From positions 187,994 through 251,993 of the forward strand of contig NZ_CADFEN010000001.1 in assembly GCF_902833145.1 (NCBI RefSeq): DNA of 64,000 nt. The letters are read 5' to 3'. This stretch comes from Burkholderia sp. BCC0506. GTDB lineage: Bacteria > Pseudomonadota > Gammaproteobacteria > Burkholderiales > Burkholderiaceae. The translations under genes were made by a program, and so were the position numbers. Numbering within the stretch: position 1 is the first letter of the stretch; each line of letters begins with the position of its first letter. This document shows, piece by piece, positions 7,881 through 18,281 of this stretch. The notes below the pieces were generated by a model. It was given only the letters and a program-made list of their open reading frames with translations. It did not search any database and was not told the origin of the DNA.

Positions 7881-8369
7881 ATGAACAGGGATGACAAACT
7901 GAAACAGGTCGCAGCGGGATTCGGATTCGATCCGGACGAAACGATCAGGATCGGCGGAAAGTACACGCCCGTTCTGGTCGATGGAAGCACGGCCTACATT
8001 GCCGGCCAGATTCCGCGAATCGGGGAAATCGTGCATTTCGTCGGCATCGTGGGCGACACCGTTTCGCTGGACGACGGCCGCCGCGCGGCCGGCATCTCGG
8101 CGCTGCGTGCGCTGTCGCTGATTCGCAAGCAGTGCGGCACGCTCGATGCGATCGCGACGGTGCCGCGCATGACCGTGTACGTGCGAAGCGCGCCCGGCTT
8201 CACGATGCAAAGCGAAGTGGCCGACGGCGCGTCGGACGTGTTGTACGCGGTGCTCGGCGATGCCGGCGTTCATACGCGTTCGTCGGTCGGCGTACTGCAA
8301 TTGCCGAAGGGCGCGGCGGTGGAAGCCGATTTCATTTTCGGGCTGAATCGCAGCGGCGCGGCCGGTTGA
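7881..8369 (+). CDS. RidA (YjgF/YER057c/UK114) family protein
   Basis: A 162-residue protein of the longer RidA subgroup. AYIAGQIPRIGEI near residue 38 and the C-terminal HTRSSVGVLQLPKGAAVEAD are the family landmarks. The Arg of TRSSVG is the residue that binds the carboxylate of the imine/enamine substrate in active members, so it may deaminate reactive 2-aminoacrylate-like intermediates, although subgroup functions vary. An A+T-rich upstream stretch (7653-7880), shared with the divergent H-NS-like gene, should hold its promoter. Confidence 0.88.
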   Translation: MNRDDKLKQVAAGFGFDPDETIRIGGKYTPVLVDGSTAYIAGQIPRIGEIVHFVGIVGDTVSLDDGRRAAGISALRALSLIRKQCGTLDAIATVPRMTVYVRSAPGFTMQSEVADGASDVLYAVLGDAGVHTRSSVGVLQLPKGAAVEADFIFGLNRSGAAG

Positions 8370-8426
8370 TCGAACGCGCCGTTTGTATCGATCGACGCGC
8401 GGCGCCTGAGCGGGCGGCTTCGGGTG

Positions 8427-8672
8427 TCATCCCGCTCCATTCATTGAATGCGCGGGAGAACGAATCCGGATCCTGGGAATCGAGCGGAAAGCGATCTGGC
8501 CGTAGCCCAGCTCCGGGCGTTCGAGGTAATGCCACGCGCGCTTCGCGCGAATTTCCGCGAGCAGGGTCTTGAAGCTCGCGAGCGGGCCGGCCCGCGACGA
8601 CGGCCGTTTCGGCAAAATGCGCCGCGGAATCGGGTCGTCGGCGCCATGCCGTTCGAGCGGCGTGGCGGCCAT
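8427..8672 (-). CDS. hypothetical short ORF, uncertain
   Basis: A minus-strand frame of 81 residues fills most of the 360-base gap between RidA and the YezG-like gene. Its middle, SFKTLLAEIRAKRAWHYLER, looks like an ordinary amphipathic helix and is less Arg/Ala-biased than antisense noise in this genome, but I recognise no family. The start is only 57 bp from the YezG-like GTG start, leaving little room for two promoters. It may be a real small gene or a gene remnant. Confidence 0.35.
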   Translation of the reverse strand: MAATPLERHGADDPIPRRILPKRPSSRAGPLASFKTLLAEIRAKRAWHYLERPELGYGQIAFRSIPRIRIRSPAHSMNGAG

Positions 8673-8729
8673 TGACGCATCGTGCCGTGTCCGATTACGC
8701 TCGTCGCGATCTCATTGCGGGGGCGATCG

Positions 8730-9134
8730 GTGAACGACGACGCGACAGAAAGGGTGATCGAACTTGCCCGGCACGTGATCGGCTACATGCAGGCCGCCTT
8801 CCCCGGCTGGCGCGAAGTTTACGTGTGTTTCAGCGCGCCGGGCGACGTGCAGTACGGCGTGCGTGCGTCCTACGCGACCGCGGCGGGCGTCGAGCTCGTT
8901 TCGACGATGCAGCATCGGGATTTCATCGACGGGATCATGCGCATCGGGCCGCAACTGCGCGATGCGCTCGCCAACGACGGCAGGAAATTCCGCGCCGCGC
9001 TGTTTCGTGCCAATGCGCGGTTTTCCTATCGAATGGATTACGACTGGAACGACGCCGCACGCTGGAACATCACGAAGCTCGGCGGCGCATCCGGCCGCCC
9101 GGACGGGCTGGACGCGCTGGAGCCGCTGGATTGA
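8730..9134 (+). CDS. YezG-like (DUF600-type) protein, possible antitoxin/immunity protein
   Basis: A protein of about 134 residues from the GTG at 8730, with a GGGGGC stretch before it (another GTG at 8682 adds 16 residues). The order of features, a PGWREVYVCFSAPGDVQYG strand pair, a DFIDGIMRIGPQLRDAL helix and then a closing RFSYRMDYDWNDAARWN, resembles the YezG/DUF600 family. That family includes immunity partners of contact-dependent and LXG-type toxins. The next gene encodes an ankyrin protein, another fold common in immunity islands. No toxin gene is visible, so this would be an orphan. Family assignment is by pattern and needs a profile search. Confidence 0.5.
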   Translation: MNDDATERVIELARHVIGYMQAAFPGWREVYVCFSAPGDVQYGVRASYATAAGVELVSTMQHRDFIDGIMRIGPQLRDALANDGRKFRAALFRANARFSYRMDYDWNDAARWNITKLGGASGRPDGLDALEPLD

Positions 9135-9237
9135 CGGGGCAGCGGGTTGCATGCGCACCGGCAACGGATGCAAAGCCGCGTTATCACATTGACGAATGCC
9201 CGACGATACGGACGCGATCGAAGGCAGGAGAGCCGCC

Positions 9238-10290
9238 ATGCCGAAAGCAAAAAAGAAGCTGCTGCCGAAGGACTTCGACGCGCTGCTCGACGAAGGCGAC
9301 CTGGCGAAGCTTCAGGCAGTATTCGACACCTGCGACGTGAATGCGCGCGGCGGGCCGAGCAAGCGGACCGCGCTGTCGTTCGATCGGTGTCCCGACGATC
9401 TCGCGCGCTGGCTCGTCGCGCAGGGCGCGGATATCGGCGCAGCCGACGCGTACGGCAACACCGCATTGCACGTGCGTGCCCGCAGCCGGCGCAGCCGCAT
9501 CGACGTGCTGCTCGAACTCGGCGCGGACGTTCACGACGACCGGGCATCGATCGGTACGCCGCTGCATGCGGCGGCCGACTCGCGTCATGCGCTGTCCGCG
9601 CGCGTGCTGCTCGAGCACGGCGCGCGCGTCGACGCGTTGAACCGGGACGGGCAGACGCCGCTCGAGCGCGCGTTGCACACCTGCGGCAATGCGGACCTCG
9701 AGCACATGGCGGCACTTGCCGACGTGCTGCTCGACGCCGGTGCGGCGAAGACGCCGCGGATGCAGGCCAGCGTCGCGGAAATCGGCGAGCGTTTCGAGTT
9801 CATGCGCGAGCGCTACAACGCGCAAACCGTCGACGCCGCGAGTGCCGCGCTGGACCGTCTCTACACGTTGTTCGGCGTGCCGCCGGCGCCGCACCGTCGG
9901 TTGCACGACGGCCGGTCGCCGATCGTCGTCGCGGCCGGCACGTGGCAGGCGCAGCATCAGGCGCTGTGGACGCAACTCGTGCCGGGAACGGGGCACGCGG
10001 CGACGGTGCAGGGCGAACTCGTCCGGATCTCGGGCCGCATCGCGCATGAACTCGAACACAACGGCGGCTGCAACTGGGACGCCGATTTCAGGAAGATGGC
10101 CGACGCGTTCGCGGCGATCGTGCGTACCGGTACGCCGTTGCCGGCGGCCGATCTGTCGGACATGGAGGCCGTCGTGCAGGACGTCAAGCGGCAATCCGGC
10201 GACCCGGCGCAGCTGTGCCGGCTCGCGGTTGCGTGGGTGCGCCTGAACCCCGATCCGGTCGAACTCGCGCCGCCGTCCTATCGCCGGTAG
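9238..10290 (+). CDS. ankyrin-repeat protein
   Basis: A 350-residue cytoplasmic protein starting at the ATG at 9238, preceded by AGGAGA at good spacing; an in-frame upstream ATG at 9196 is less well placed. Residues about 15-150 form four ankyrin-like repeats, seen as GDLAKLQAVFD, DDLARWLVAQGADIGAADAYGNTAL, then the GADVHDDRASIGTPLHAAAD and GARVDALNRDGQTPLERAL units. The C-terminal 200 residues (with DAASAALDRLYTLFGVPPAP and a helical end) are not ankyrin and I do not recognise them. It follows the YezG-like gene by 103 bp in the same direction. The function is probably protein binding. Confidence 0.8.
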   Translation: MPKAKKKLLPKDFDALLDEGDLAKLQAVFDTCDVNARGGPSKRTALSFDRCPDDLARWLVAQGADIGAADAYGNTALHVRARSRRSRIDVLLELGADVHDDRASIGTPLHAAADSRHALSARVLLEHGARVDALNRDGQTPLERALHTCGNADLEHMAALADVLLDAGAAKTPRMQASVAEIGERFEFMRERYNAQTVDAASAALDRLYTLFGVPPAPHRRLHDGRSPIVVAAGTWQAQHQALWTQLVPGTGHAATVQGELVRISGRIAHELEHNGGCNWDADFRKMADAFAAIVRTGTPLPAADLSDMEAVVQDVKRQSGDPAQLCRLAVAWVRLNPDPVELAPPSYRR

Positions 10291-10646
10291 CGCGCGGCGG
10301 CGTCGCCGGGCCGCGCCGGCCGGCATCCCGATGCCGGCCGTTCGTCGCCCGTCATTTCCGCAAGCCCTCGCCCGACTCCTGTCGGCCCGCATCCCCACTT
10401 TTGGGGATGCCGGCGCCGGGCGCTGCGCCTACGATGATCGACAAGGCACCGTGGGCCGCCGATATCATCAGAACAATCGAACAGGCCTGTCGTCCCGCGC
10501 CGGTCGCCGTAAGCGGCCGCACGGTCGATTGACACAGTCGTCGCATACGCTGATGCCTATCGTATGCGCGGCGCCGTTGGCGCCGCGACCGACGGCGCGT
10601 TGATGACGAAAGGCCTGATGTCGTATTTCGGGGGATTTCAATCAAT
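10291..10646. promoter_or_regulatory. intergenic region with a strong hairpin at 10389-10410
   Basis: A gap of 356 bases with no gene. It holds a perfect inverted repeat, GCATCCCCA (10389-10397) and TGGGGATGC (10402-10410), with the 4-nt loop CTTT. It sits 99 nt after the ankyrin stop codon and 237 nt before the next start, and no T-run follows. It could be a factor-dependent terminator element or an operator (CCCC-N6-GGGG core). Confidence 0.45.
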
Positions 10647-10898
10647 ATGCTCGCACGAGACTATGTGGAACGAGAGCTCTCGCACATCCAGCGGATGGTG
10701 GCGCTGCTGGACAGCGAGACGAACGTCGACGATGTGTCGATGTGGAGCGCGGGGCGTGTCAGGCATCCGAGCTACTGGCGCGGGCGTATCGAGGAACTGC
10801 TGTCGACGCCCGACGTGCCGCGTCACGTCAGAAAGCTGAGCGAAGCGGTGCTCGCGAAGATCGACGAGATGGAAGTGCGGTTCGCGACGATGAAGTAA
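10647..10898 (+). CDS. small hypothetical protein
   Basis: An 83-residue, helical, highly charged protein (MLARDYVERELSHIQRMVAL at the start; LSEAVLAKIDEMEVRFATMK at the end). A GGGGGA sequence lies shortly before the ATG. Composition and codon use match real genes of the window, and a 22-bp palindrome follows the stop, supporting an intact single-gene unit. I do not recognise a family. The coiled, soluble look would fit a small regulatory or DNA-associated protein, but that is a guess. Confidence 0.6.
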   Translation: MLARDYVERELSHIQRMVALLDSETNVDDVSMWSAGRVRHPSYWRGRIEELLSTPDVPRHVRKLSEAVLAKIDEMEVRFATMK

Positions 10899-10915
10899 GT
10901 GCATCGTCGGACCGG

Positions 10916-10937
10916 GCGGCGAAACGCGTTTCGCCGC
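10916..10937. terminator. perfect palindrome after the small gene
   Basis: GCGGCGAAA and TTTCGCCGC arms with CGCG at the centre make a perfect 22-bp palindrome 18 nt after the stop codon at 10898. It can form a 9-bp stem with a 4-nt loop. No T-tract follows, so it is a terminator candidate of the kind common in this genus. Confidence 0.5.
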
Positions 10938-11105
10938 GTCGTCCGCGCTTGCGTCGCCATGTCGACAACGACCCTTACGTCTGACGAGAAACGGTAACAA
11001 ACGTGGTATTTCGACCAAACCCGCATCGGCGATTTGAACAATCGGATCGATTGACTAAGATGCCCGAACGGCGTTCGACAAAAACGCACGGCGTGGGGTG
11101 GCCAG

Positions 11106-12197
11106 ATGCAGACGAACGGGTTGGTTCCATCGGCATGGATCGATGACGTCTACGCTGCGGCACTGGGCGATCAACGATGGGAAGCGGTGCTGGACGGGCT
11201 GCGTTTGTCGGTCGGCGTCCGCATGGCCACCCTGCTGTCGTTCGACGATGCGGCGAGGCTGCCGGCGATCGAGCAGGCGGCCGGCGACGATCCGTCATGG
11301 GTCGCCGCCTGCCAGCGCCGCTACAACACCGAGTTCTACCTGTACGACCCGGTCGTGCCGGTTGCCGCCGACTGGCCGGCCGGGCGCTGGTTCGAGGACA
11401 CCAGGCACCTGTCGGTGCGCGAGCGCACACATGGCGTGTTCTATCGGGAGTTCATGCAGCCGTTCGGGCTCGGCAGCATCTCGGGCCTGTACCTCCATCG
11501 CGGCGAGGGCGCCGGCGCTTTCCTCAGCGTACAGGGCGGCCCCGAATCGCAAGGCTTGTCCGACGAGCAGCGCCGCACCATCGAAATCATGGGCACCCAC
11601 ATCAGCCGCGCGCTGCGCATCCATGCGCGCATCGGCGAGCTCGAAGCGCGCGTGGCCGCCGCGGAATCGGCGCTCGATGCGGTGCCGGTGCCGGTATTCC
11701 TGCTCGGTGCGCTGCGCGAACTGCGTTATACGAACCGCGCGGCCGATCAACTGATCGCCGCCGAACCGGCGCTGCGGATCGTGAACGGCCGCTTCGCGCC
11801 GGAAGGCTGCATCGACGATGCGCAATGGCGGCACGCGTTCGCGCGCGGCGGGCTGTTGCTGCGGCGCAAGACGGGCGAGCCGCTGGCGCTCGCGCTGATT
11901 CCCGTTCCCGAACAGTCGCGCCTCGCGCGCGAGCGGCCGGGCGTCGCGGCCTTGATGACGGCCGCCGATCTGCGTTCGCCGTCGGCGCGCGCGCAGCGTT
12001 TGCGGGTGTTCTACGGGCTGTCGTCGGCCGAGGCCGAGCTTGCCGTGCTGCTGTGCTGCGACGGGCGCTCGCCGCAGGAATGCGCGGCGCTGCGCGGCGT
12101 GTCGATCGGCACGGTGCGCGCGCAGATCAAGTCGATCTACACGAAGACGGACGTGGCGCGCGCGGCCCAGCTCACGTCGCTGGTCATGCAGACCTGA
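11106..12197 (+). CDS. LuxR-type helix-turn-helix transcriptional regulator
   Basis: A 363-residue protein. Residues about 300-360 form a LuxR/GerE helix-turn-helix: YGLSSAEAELAVLLCCDGRS and then PQECAALRGVSIGTVRAQIK, with the SIGTVRAQIKSIYTKT recognition helix. The first 290 residues are a large sensor-like part with no acyl-homoserine-lactone-binding signature; a helical linker (HISRALRIHARIGELEARVA) leads into a PAS-like region. Regulators of this build are common in Burkholderia and their ligands are mostly unknown. The gene stands alone. Confidence 0.85.
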   Translation: MQTNGLVPSAWIDDVYAAALGDQRWEAVLDGLRLSVGVRMATLLSFDDAARLPAIEQAAGDDPSWVAACQRRYNTEFYLYDPVVPVAADWPAGRWFEDTRHLSVRERTHGVFYREFMQPFGLGSISGLYLHRGEGAGAFLSVQGGPESQGLSDEQRRTIEIMGTHISRALRIHARIGELEARVAAAESALDAVPVPVFLLGALRELRYTNRAADQLIAAEPALRIVNGRFAPEGCIDDAQWRHAFARGGLLLRRKTGEPLALALIPVPEQSRLARERPGVAALMTAADLRSPSARAQRLRVFYGLSSAEAELAVLLCCDGRSPQECAALRGVSIGTVRAQIKSIYTKTDVARAAQLTSLVMQT

Positions 12198-12229
12198 GCG
12201 GCCGATGCGCCGGGCGACCGCCTTTTCGT

Positions 12230-12424
12230 CTATCCGCCGCCGATTCCCTGCAGTATCTTGCCGGTCCCGCCGCAAACGGTGCAGGGCCGACCCTCCACCC
12301 GGCCGGTGCCGCGGCAGACGCGGCACGTGTCCTCGCCGATGCCCGGCGCGTCCGCCGGGCCTTCGTCGCCGGCATTCGGCGGCGTATCCGGGGCGGGGGT
12401 CGCTGCTGGCTTCGTGGTCGACAT
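12230..12424 (-). CDS. small CxxCxGxG zinc-finger protein
   Basis: A 64-residue protein from the ATG at 12424 (the frame begins 24 bases earlier, but MSTTKPAATPAPDTPP looks like the natural start). The N-terminal half is Pro/Ala/Asp-rich and disordered. The C-terminal half carries two DnaJ-type CxxCxGxG units, CRVCRGTGRVEG and CTVCGGTGKILQ, which bind one zinc ion in DnaJ-like central domains. There is no J domain. It may be a small metal-binding or chaperone-associated protein. It is convergent with the LuxR-type gene. Confidence 0.7.
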   Translation of the reverse strand: MSTTKPAATPAPDTPPNAGDEGPADAPGIGEDTCRVCRGTGRVEGRPCTVCGGTGKILQGIGGG

Positions 12425-14552
<2,128 letters not shown>

Positions 14553-14556
14553 CGCC

Positions 14557-15909
14557 ATGGAACTCGCGATCCTGTCCGTCAGTTTTCTGATATTTCTCGT
14601 TCTCGGCGTGCCCGTGTCGTTCGCGCTCGGGATAGCGTGCGTGCTGACCTACATGGTCGAAGGCCTGCCGATCGCGACCGCGATGCAGGCGATGATCTCG
14701 GGGATGAACGCGTTCTCGTTCCTCGCGGTGCCGTTCTTCATCTTCTCCGGCGAACTGATGCTGCATGGCGGCATCGCGGACCGGATCCTGCGCTTCGCGC
14801 AGGCGACCGTCGGCCACTTCCGCGGCGGCCTCGGGATGGCGAACGTCGTCGCGTGCACGCTGTTCGGCGGCGTGTCGGGCTCGCCGACCGCCGATACGTC
14901 GGCGATGGGCGGCGTGGTGATTCCGCTGATGAAGCGCGAAGGCTACAGCGCCGCGTACGCGGTCAACGTGACCACGCATGCGTCGCTCGCGGGCGCGCTG
15001 ATGCCGACGTCGACCAACATGATCATCTACGCGTTCGCCGCGCAGGGCATCACCGGGATGCTGCACGGCCAGCCGGTGAGCGGCGTGTCGATCGGCGACC
15101 TGCTGTTCTCGGGGCTCCTGCCGGTGTTGTGGGTGATGGGCTTCGTGCTCGCCGCCGCGTACTGGCAGGCCGTGCGTCACGGCTATCCGCGCCGTGAAGA
15201 CGGCTCGTCCGCGCTGCCGCGGTTTCCCGGCTGGTATGCGGTGCTGCGCAGCTTCGTCGGCGCGGTGCCCGGGCTGATGGTGATCGCGATCATCCTCGTG
15301 TGCGTCGCGAAGGGCATCGCCACTGCGACGGAAGCGGCCGCGATCGCCGTCGTCTACTCGCTCGTGCTGACCGCGGTGGTCTACCGGACGCTGACGGCCG
15401 AGAAGCTGCGCCGTGCGCTGTCGCATGCGGCGCGCACGACGGGCGTCGTGCTGCTGCTGATCGCGGTGTCCAACATGCTGCGCTTCCAGATGTCGTACCT
15501 GGAGATTCCGGATGCGATCGAAGGGCTGCTGAAGCAGTCGACCGCGGCGCCGTGGCTGATGCTGCTGTACATCAACATCATCCAGGTGTTTCTCGGCACG
15601 TTCGTCGACATGGCCGCGCACATCCTGATCACGACGCCGCTGTTCCTGCCGATCGCGATGGCGTGCGGCGTCGGGCCGGTGCAGTTCGGGATCATGCTGC
15701 TGCTGAACTGCTCGCTCGGCCTCGTGCACCCGCCGATCGGCTCGGTGCAGTTCGTCGGCTGCGCGATCGGCAACGTGTCGATCGGCGAGACCACGAAGAT
15801 GGCGTGGCCGTACTACCTCGCGATCTTCAGCGCGATCAACATCGTCACGTACATGCCGTTCTTCTCGACGTGGCTGCCGAGCCTGATCAGCGGGCACGCG
15901 GTGTTCTGA
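14557..15909 (+). CDS. dctM: TRAP transporter large permease DctM
   Basis: The ATG at 14557, 4 bp after dctQ, gives 450 residues; the open frame extends upstream but overlaps dctQ. The protein has 11-12 hydrophobic helices, starting with MELAILSVSFLIFLVLGVPV. It has the DctM landmarks GGVSGSPTADTSAMGGVVIP, MPTSTNMIIYAFAAQGITGM and FVDMAAHILITTPLFLPIAM. It is the sodium-coupled transport subunit completing the DctPQM operon. A strong hairpin (15927-15962) follows the stop. Confidence 0.93.
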   Translation: MELAILSVSFLIFLVLGVPVSFALGIACVLTYMVEGLPIATAMQAMISGMNAFSFLAVPFFIFSGELMLHGGIADRILRFAQATVGHFRGGLGMANVVACTLFGGVSGSPTADTSAMGGVVIPLMKREGYSAAYAVNVTTHASLAGALMPTSTNMIIYAFAAQGITGMLHGQPVSGVSIGDLLFSGLLPVLWVMGFVLAAAYWQAVRHGYPRREDGSSALPRFPGWYAVLRSFVGAVPGLMVIAIILVCVAKGIATATEAAAIAVVYSLVLTAVVYRTLTAEKLRRALSHAARTTGVVLLLIAVSNMLRFQMSYLEIPDAIEGLLKQSTAAPWLMLLYINIIQVFLGTFVDMAAHILITTPLFLPIAMACGVGPVQFGIMLLLNCSLGLVHPPIGSVQFVGCAIGNVSIGETTKMAWPYYLAIFSAINIVTYMPFFSTWLPSLISGHAVF

Positions 15910-15926
15910 CGGCGCGTGTGGCCCGT

Positions 15927-15962
15927 CGCGGCGCCGGACGACCGAGGGGGTCCGGCGCCGCG
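15927..15962. terminator. bidirectional hairpin between dctM and the large minus-strand operon
   Basis: Perfect 13-bp arms CGCGGCGCCGGAC and GTCCGGCGCCGCG with a 10-nt loop lie 18 nt after dctM and 44 nt beyond the last stop of the minus-strand operon. No T-run is present, but position and strength suit a shared terminator for the convergent units. Confidence 0.7.
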
Positions 15963-16005
15963 CCCGCCCATGCGGCGCGCTCGCCGGGCGCCGGGCGCCG
16001 GCCGC

Positions 16006-16248
16006 TCAATCCGGCCGTCCATCCGGTGCGACGTCGCGATCGACCGACCGTTCGTCGCGCCAGTCCGCCAGTTCGCGCCACAGCGCCGGGCGCGCATGGT
16101 CGCGCGGCGGCAACGGGATCACGCACGCGACGCCCCGCACGTTGACCACCACGCCCGAATCGGGCAGCGTGGCCGGGATGCCGGAGGACGAAAGATCGGC
16201 GTCGGGTTCGGAAGGGGTGCCCTGGCCGGGCGGGTGTCGAAACATCAT
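16006..16248 (-). CDS. small hypothetical protein at the end of the afc-type operon
   Basis: An 80-residue frame from the ATG at 16248 with GGAGA upstream (spacing 6), 32 bp after the FAD oxidase gene. The N-terminal third is Pro/Ser-rich. The middle, DSGVVVNVRGVACVIPLPPR, is the only hydrophobic stretch, and the C-terminus is charged (LWRELADWRDERSVDRD). I do not recognise a family. The ribosome site, position and terminator beyond it support a real last gene of the operon. It is easily missed because longer frames overlap it. Confidence 0.55.
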   Translation of the reverse strand: MMFRHPPGQGTPSEPDADLSSSGIPATLPDSGVVVNVRGVACVIPLPPRDHARPALWRELADWRDERSVDRDVAPDGRPD

Positions 16249-16280
16249 GCGAAATCTCCGTGGCGCCGCGAACCGGCGCG

Positions 16281-17699
16281 TCAGTAGCGAACCCGCCCGA
16301 TCAGGCCGAGCGGGTCGACGGCGTGCTGGATGGCGCGGGCGAGCTGCCGTTGCGTGGCCGGCACATGCTTGCGGTAGTACGCGATATTGACCGGCCCGAC
16401 GCCATGCTCCGCGCTGAAGCAGCCGCCTGCCTGCGCGACGCGGTCGTACAGCGCGCCGCGCAATGCCACCTGCTGCAGCGGCCCGTAGCGGTGCGCGTCG
16501 GCATGCGGGATCGACACGACGAGATGGCAGCCGCCGTCGCCGAAATGCCCGAACGCATGGCAGCGCAGCGACGGGTGCGCGGCGGCGAGCCACTGCTCGG
16601 CGTCGGCGACGAACCCGGCCAGCGCGCCGCGCGGGAACGACACGTCGAACGACAGCGGCAGGCCGTCGTGCGCGACCGCGGCCGGCAGCGCGTCGCGAAT
16701 CCGCCAGAACCGTTCCGCCGGCGCGCATGCCGCGTCGAGCGCCACGCGTTCGGTCGCGAGCGCGTCGAGCGTCGCGACGGTGCGCGCCTCGAGCAGCGCG
16801 TCGAGGCCCGGCATGCCGGTCGCGATCTCGACGAGCGCGTAGCACGCGGCGGCGCTCGCCTCGAACGGAATGCGCAGCGCCGGATATACCGCCGCGACGC
16901 AACCGACCGCCGCCGCCGACATGAATTCGAACGCCGACAGCATCTCGCCGAACGCGCGTTCGAACGCGAGCAGGCCGGCGAGCGCCGCGTCGTACGACGC
17001 GAACGCGACGAACGACGCGCACGATGAGCGTTCGAGCGGCGCGAGCGCGAACGACACGGCCGTCACGAGTCCGTTCGCGCCATTCGCGCCGATGAAGCAC
17101 TGCGCGACGTCGAAGCCCGCGTTGCGCTTGCGCAGCGGCGCGAGCGCGTCGATCACGGTGCCGGCTTCGTCCGCCAGCACGACTTCGACGCCGAGCACGT
17201 GACGGCGCACGTCGCCGTACTTGATCAGGCGGCTGCCGCCGGCATTCGCGCCCACGAGGCCGCCGGCGGCCGGATCGCTGCCGAGATCGATCGGCATGCA
17301 GAGCCCGGCTTCGCCCGCCACGCGGTTGATGTCGGACAGCCGCACGCCGGCCTCGACCGTGATGCTGCGATTGGCCGGATCGAACGCGCGAACCGCGCGC
17401 ATCCGCTCGAACGACACCACGCATTGCGTGCCGCCGCGATCGGGCACGGCGGCGCCGACGAGCCCGGTGCGCGCGCCCTGGGCGACGAGCGCGATCCGGT
17501 GCGCGACGGCCACGCGGGCGAGCGCGCGCACGTCGGCGGTCGACGCCGGCCGCGCGACGCCGAGCGGCACGCCGCCGTGGCGCGCGACGTCGGTCGCATA
17601 CGGCTCGCAGGCCGCGCCTTCGAGCCAGCCGTCGCCGAGCGCCGCGGCGAGCGCGTGCCGTTGCGTGGCGGGTGCCGCGTGTGCAGGCAGCGCGTTCAT
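16281..17699 (-). CDS. FAD-binding oxidoreductase of the GlcD/D-2-hydroxyacid dehydrogenase type
   Basis: A 472-residue flavoenzyme from the ATG at 17699; the open frame is longer but runs into the neighbouring gene. The FAD-binding PCMH domain has VAQGARTGLVGAAVPDRGGT early and DLGSDPAAGGLVGANAGGSR as the pyrophosphate/flavin motif. The C-terminal substrate domain ends with CFSAEHGVGPVNIAYYRK, the usual GlcD-like signature. Such enzymes oxidise 2-hydroxy acids or related alcohols. It sits 2 bp after the membrane-protein gene within the operon. From memory, an FAD oxidoreductase at this end of the B. cenocepacia cluster is called AfcF; I leave the symbol open. Confidence 0.85.
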   Translation of the reverse strand: MNALPAHAAPATQRHALAAALGDGWLEGAACEPYATDVARHGGVPLGVARPASTADVRALARVAVAHRIALVAQGARTGLVGAAVPDRGGTQCVVSFERMRAVRAFDPANRSITVEAGVRLSDINRVAGEAGLCMPIDLGSDPAAGGLVGANAGGSRLIKYGDVRRHVLGVEVVLADEAGTVIDALAPLRKRNAGFDVAQCFIGANGANGLVTAVSFALAPLERSSCASFVAFASYDAALAGLLAFERAFGEMLSAFEFMSAAAVGCVAAVYPALRIPFEASAAACYALVEIATGMPGLDALLEARTVATLDALATERVALDAACAPAERFWRIRDALPAAVAHDGLPLSFDVSFPRGALAGFVADAEQWLAAAHPSLRCHAFGHFGDGGCHLVVSIPHADAHRYGPLQQVALRGALYDRVAQAGGCFSAEHGVGPVNIAYYRKHVPATQRQLARAIQHAVDPLGLIGRVRY

Positions 17700-17701
17700 C
17701 G

Positions 17702-18244
17702 TCAGCCGGCCCGCGCGAGCTGCCTGCGCAGCCGGCCGCGCACGACGACCAGCGCGATCAGCGGCACGACGCCGCCCCACAGCGGGCTGTGGCGCATCGC
17801 GATCGATACCGCGAGCGCGACGGCGGTGACGGCGAGCAGCACGAGCGACAGCGAACGCGCACGCGCGTGGTCGACGAACGTGCCGTCGACGAAGCCGCCG
17901 TCCGACCACGCCGTATGCACGATGCCGACCACCAGCACGCAGACGAGCATCGCGGCCGGCCCGAGTTCCTCGCCCCACAGACGGCTACCTGTCGGCGAGA
18001 CGAGCGCGAGCACCGCGCCGATCACGAGGAACAGGTCGACGCCGATCGCGATGCTGTTGCGCTCGGCGCGGCGGATCAACCACGCGCCGTGCACGAGCGC
18101 GAGCACGCCGCCGATCAGGAACGCGTGGGTCCAGCGCAGGTCCGGCTGCCCGGGGCCGAGCCGGCCGTAGAACAGGAACACGATCGCCGGCAGGAAGTTG
18201 CTCGCGTGCAGCAGGTAGCCGGTTATGGGATGGGTCGATTTCAT
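17702..18244 (-). CDS. small integral membrane protein of the afc-type operon
   Basis: A 180-residue protein with five to six predicted membrane helices, for example HASNFLPAIVFLFYGRLG, WTHAFLIGGVLALVHGAWLI, IAIGVDLFLVIGAVLALVSP and SLSLVLLAVTAVALAVSIAM, and a basic C-terminal tail (RGRLRRQLARAG). I do not recognise a family. It lies between the ABC permease and the FAD oxidase genes with gaps of 37 and 2 bp. It might anchor the oxidase or act as an accessory membrane factor in lipid handling. Confidence 0.75.
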   Translation of the reverse strand: MKSTHPITGYLLHASNFLPAIVFLFYGRLGPGQPDLRWTHAFLIGGVLALVHGAWLIRRAERNSIAIGVDLFLVIGAVLALVSPTGSRLWGEELGPAAMLVCVLVVGIVHTAWSDGGFVDGTFVDHARARSLSLVLLAVTAVALAVSIAMRHSPLWGGVVPLIALVVVRGRLRRQLARAG

Positions 18245-18281
18245 CGGTGTTTCTCCTTCGTCGAAACTGCGGGGCGACGCG

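Noticed and set aside
16281-17978. FAD oxidase read from the upstream start (565 residues)
   Set aside because: The extra N-terminus overlaps the membrane-protein gene and is Arg-rich; the ATG at 17699 starts the recognisable domain.
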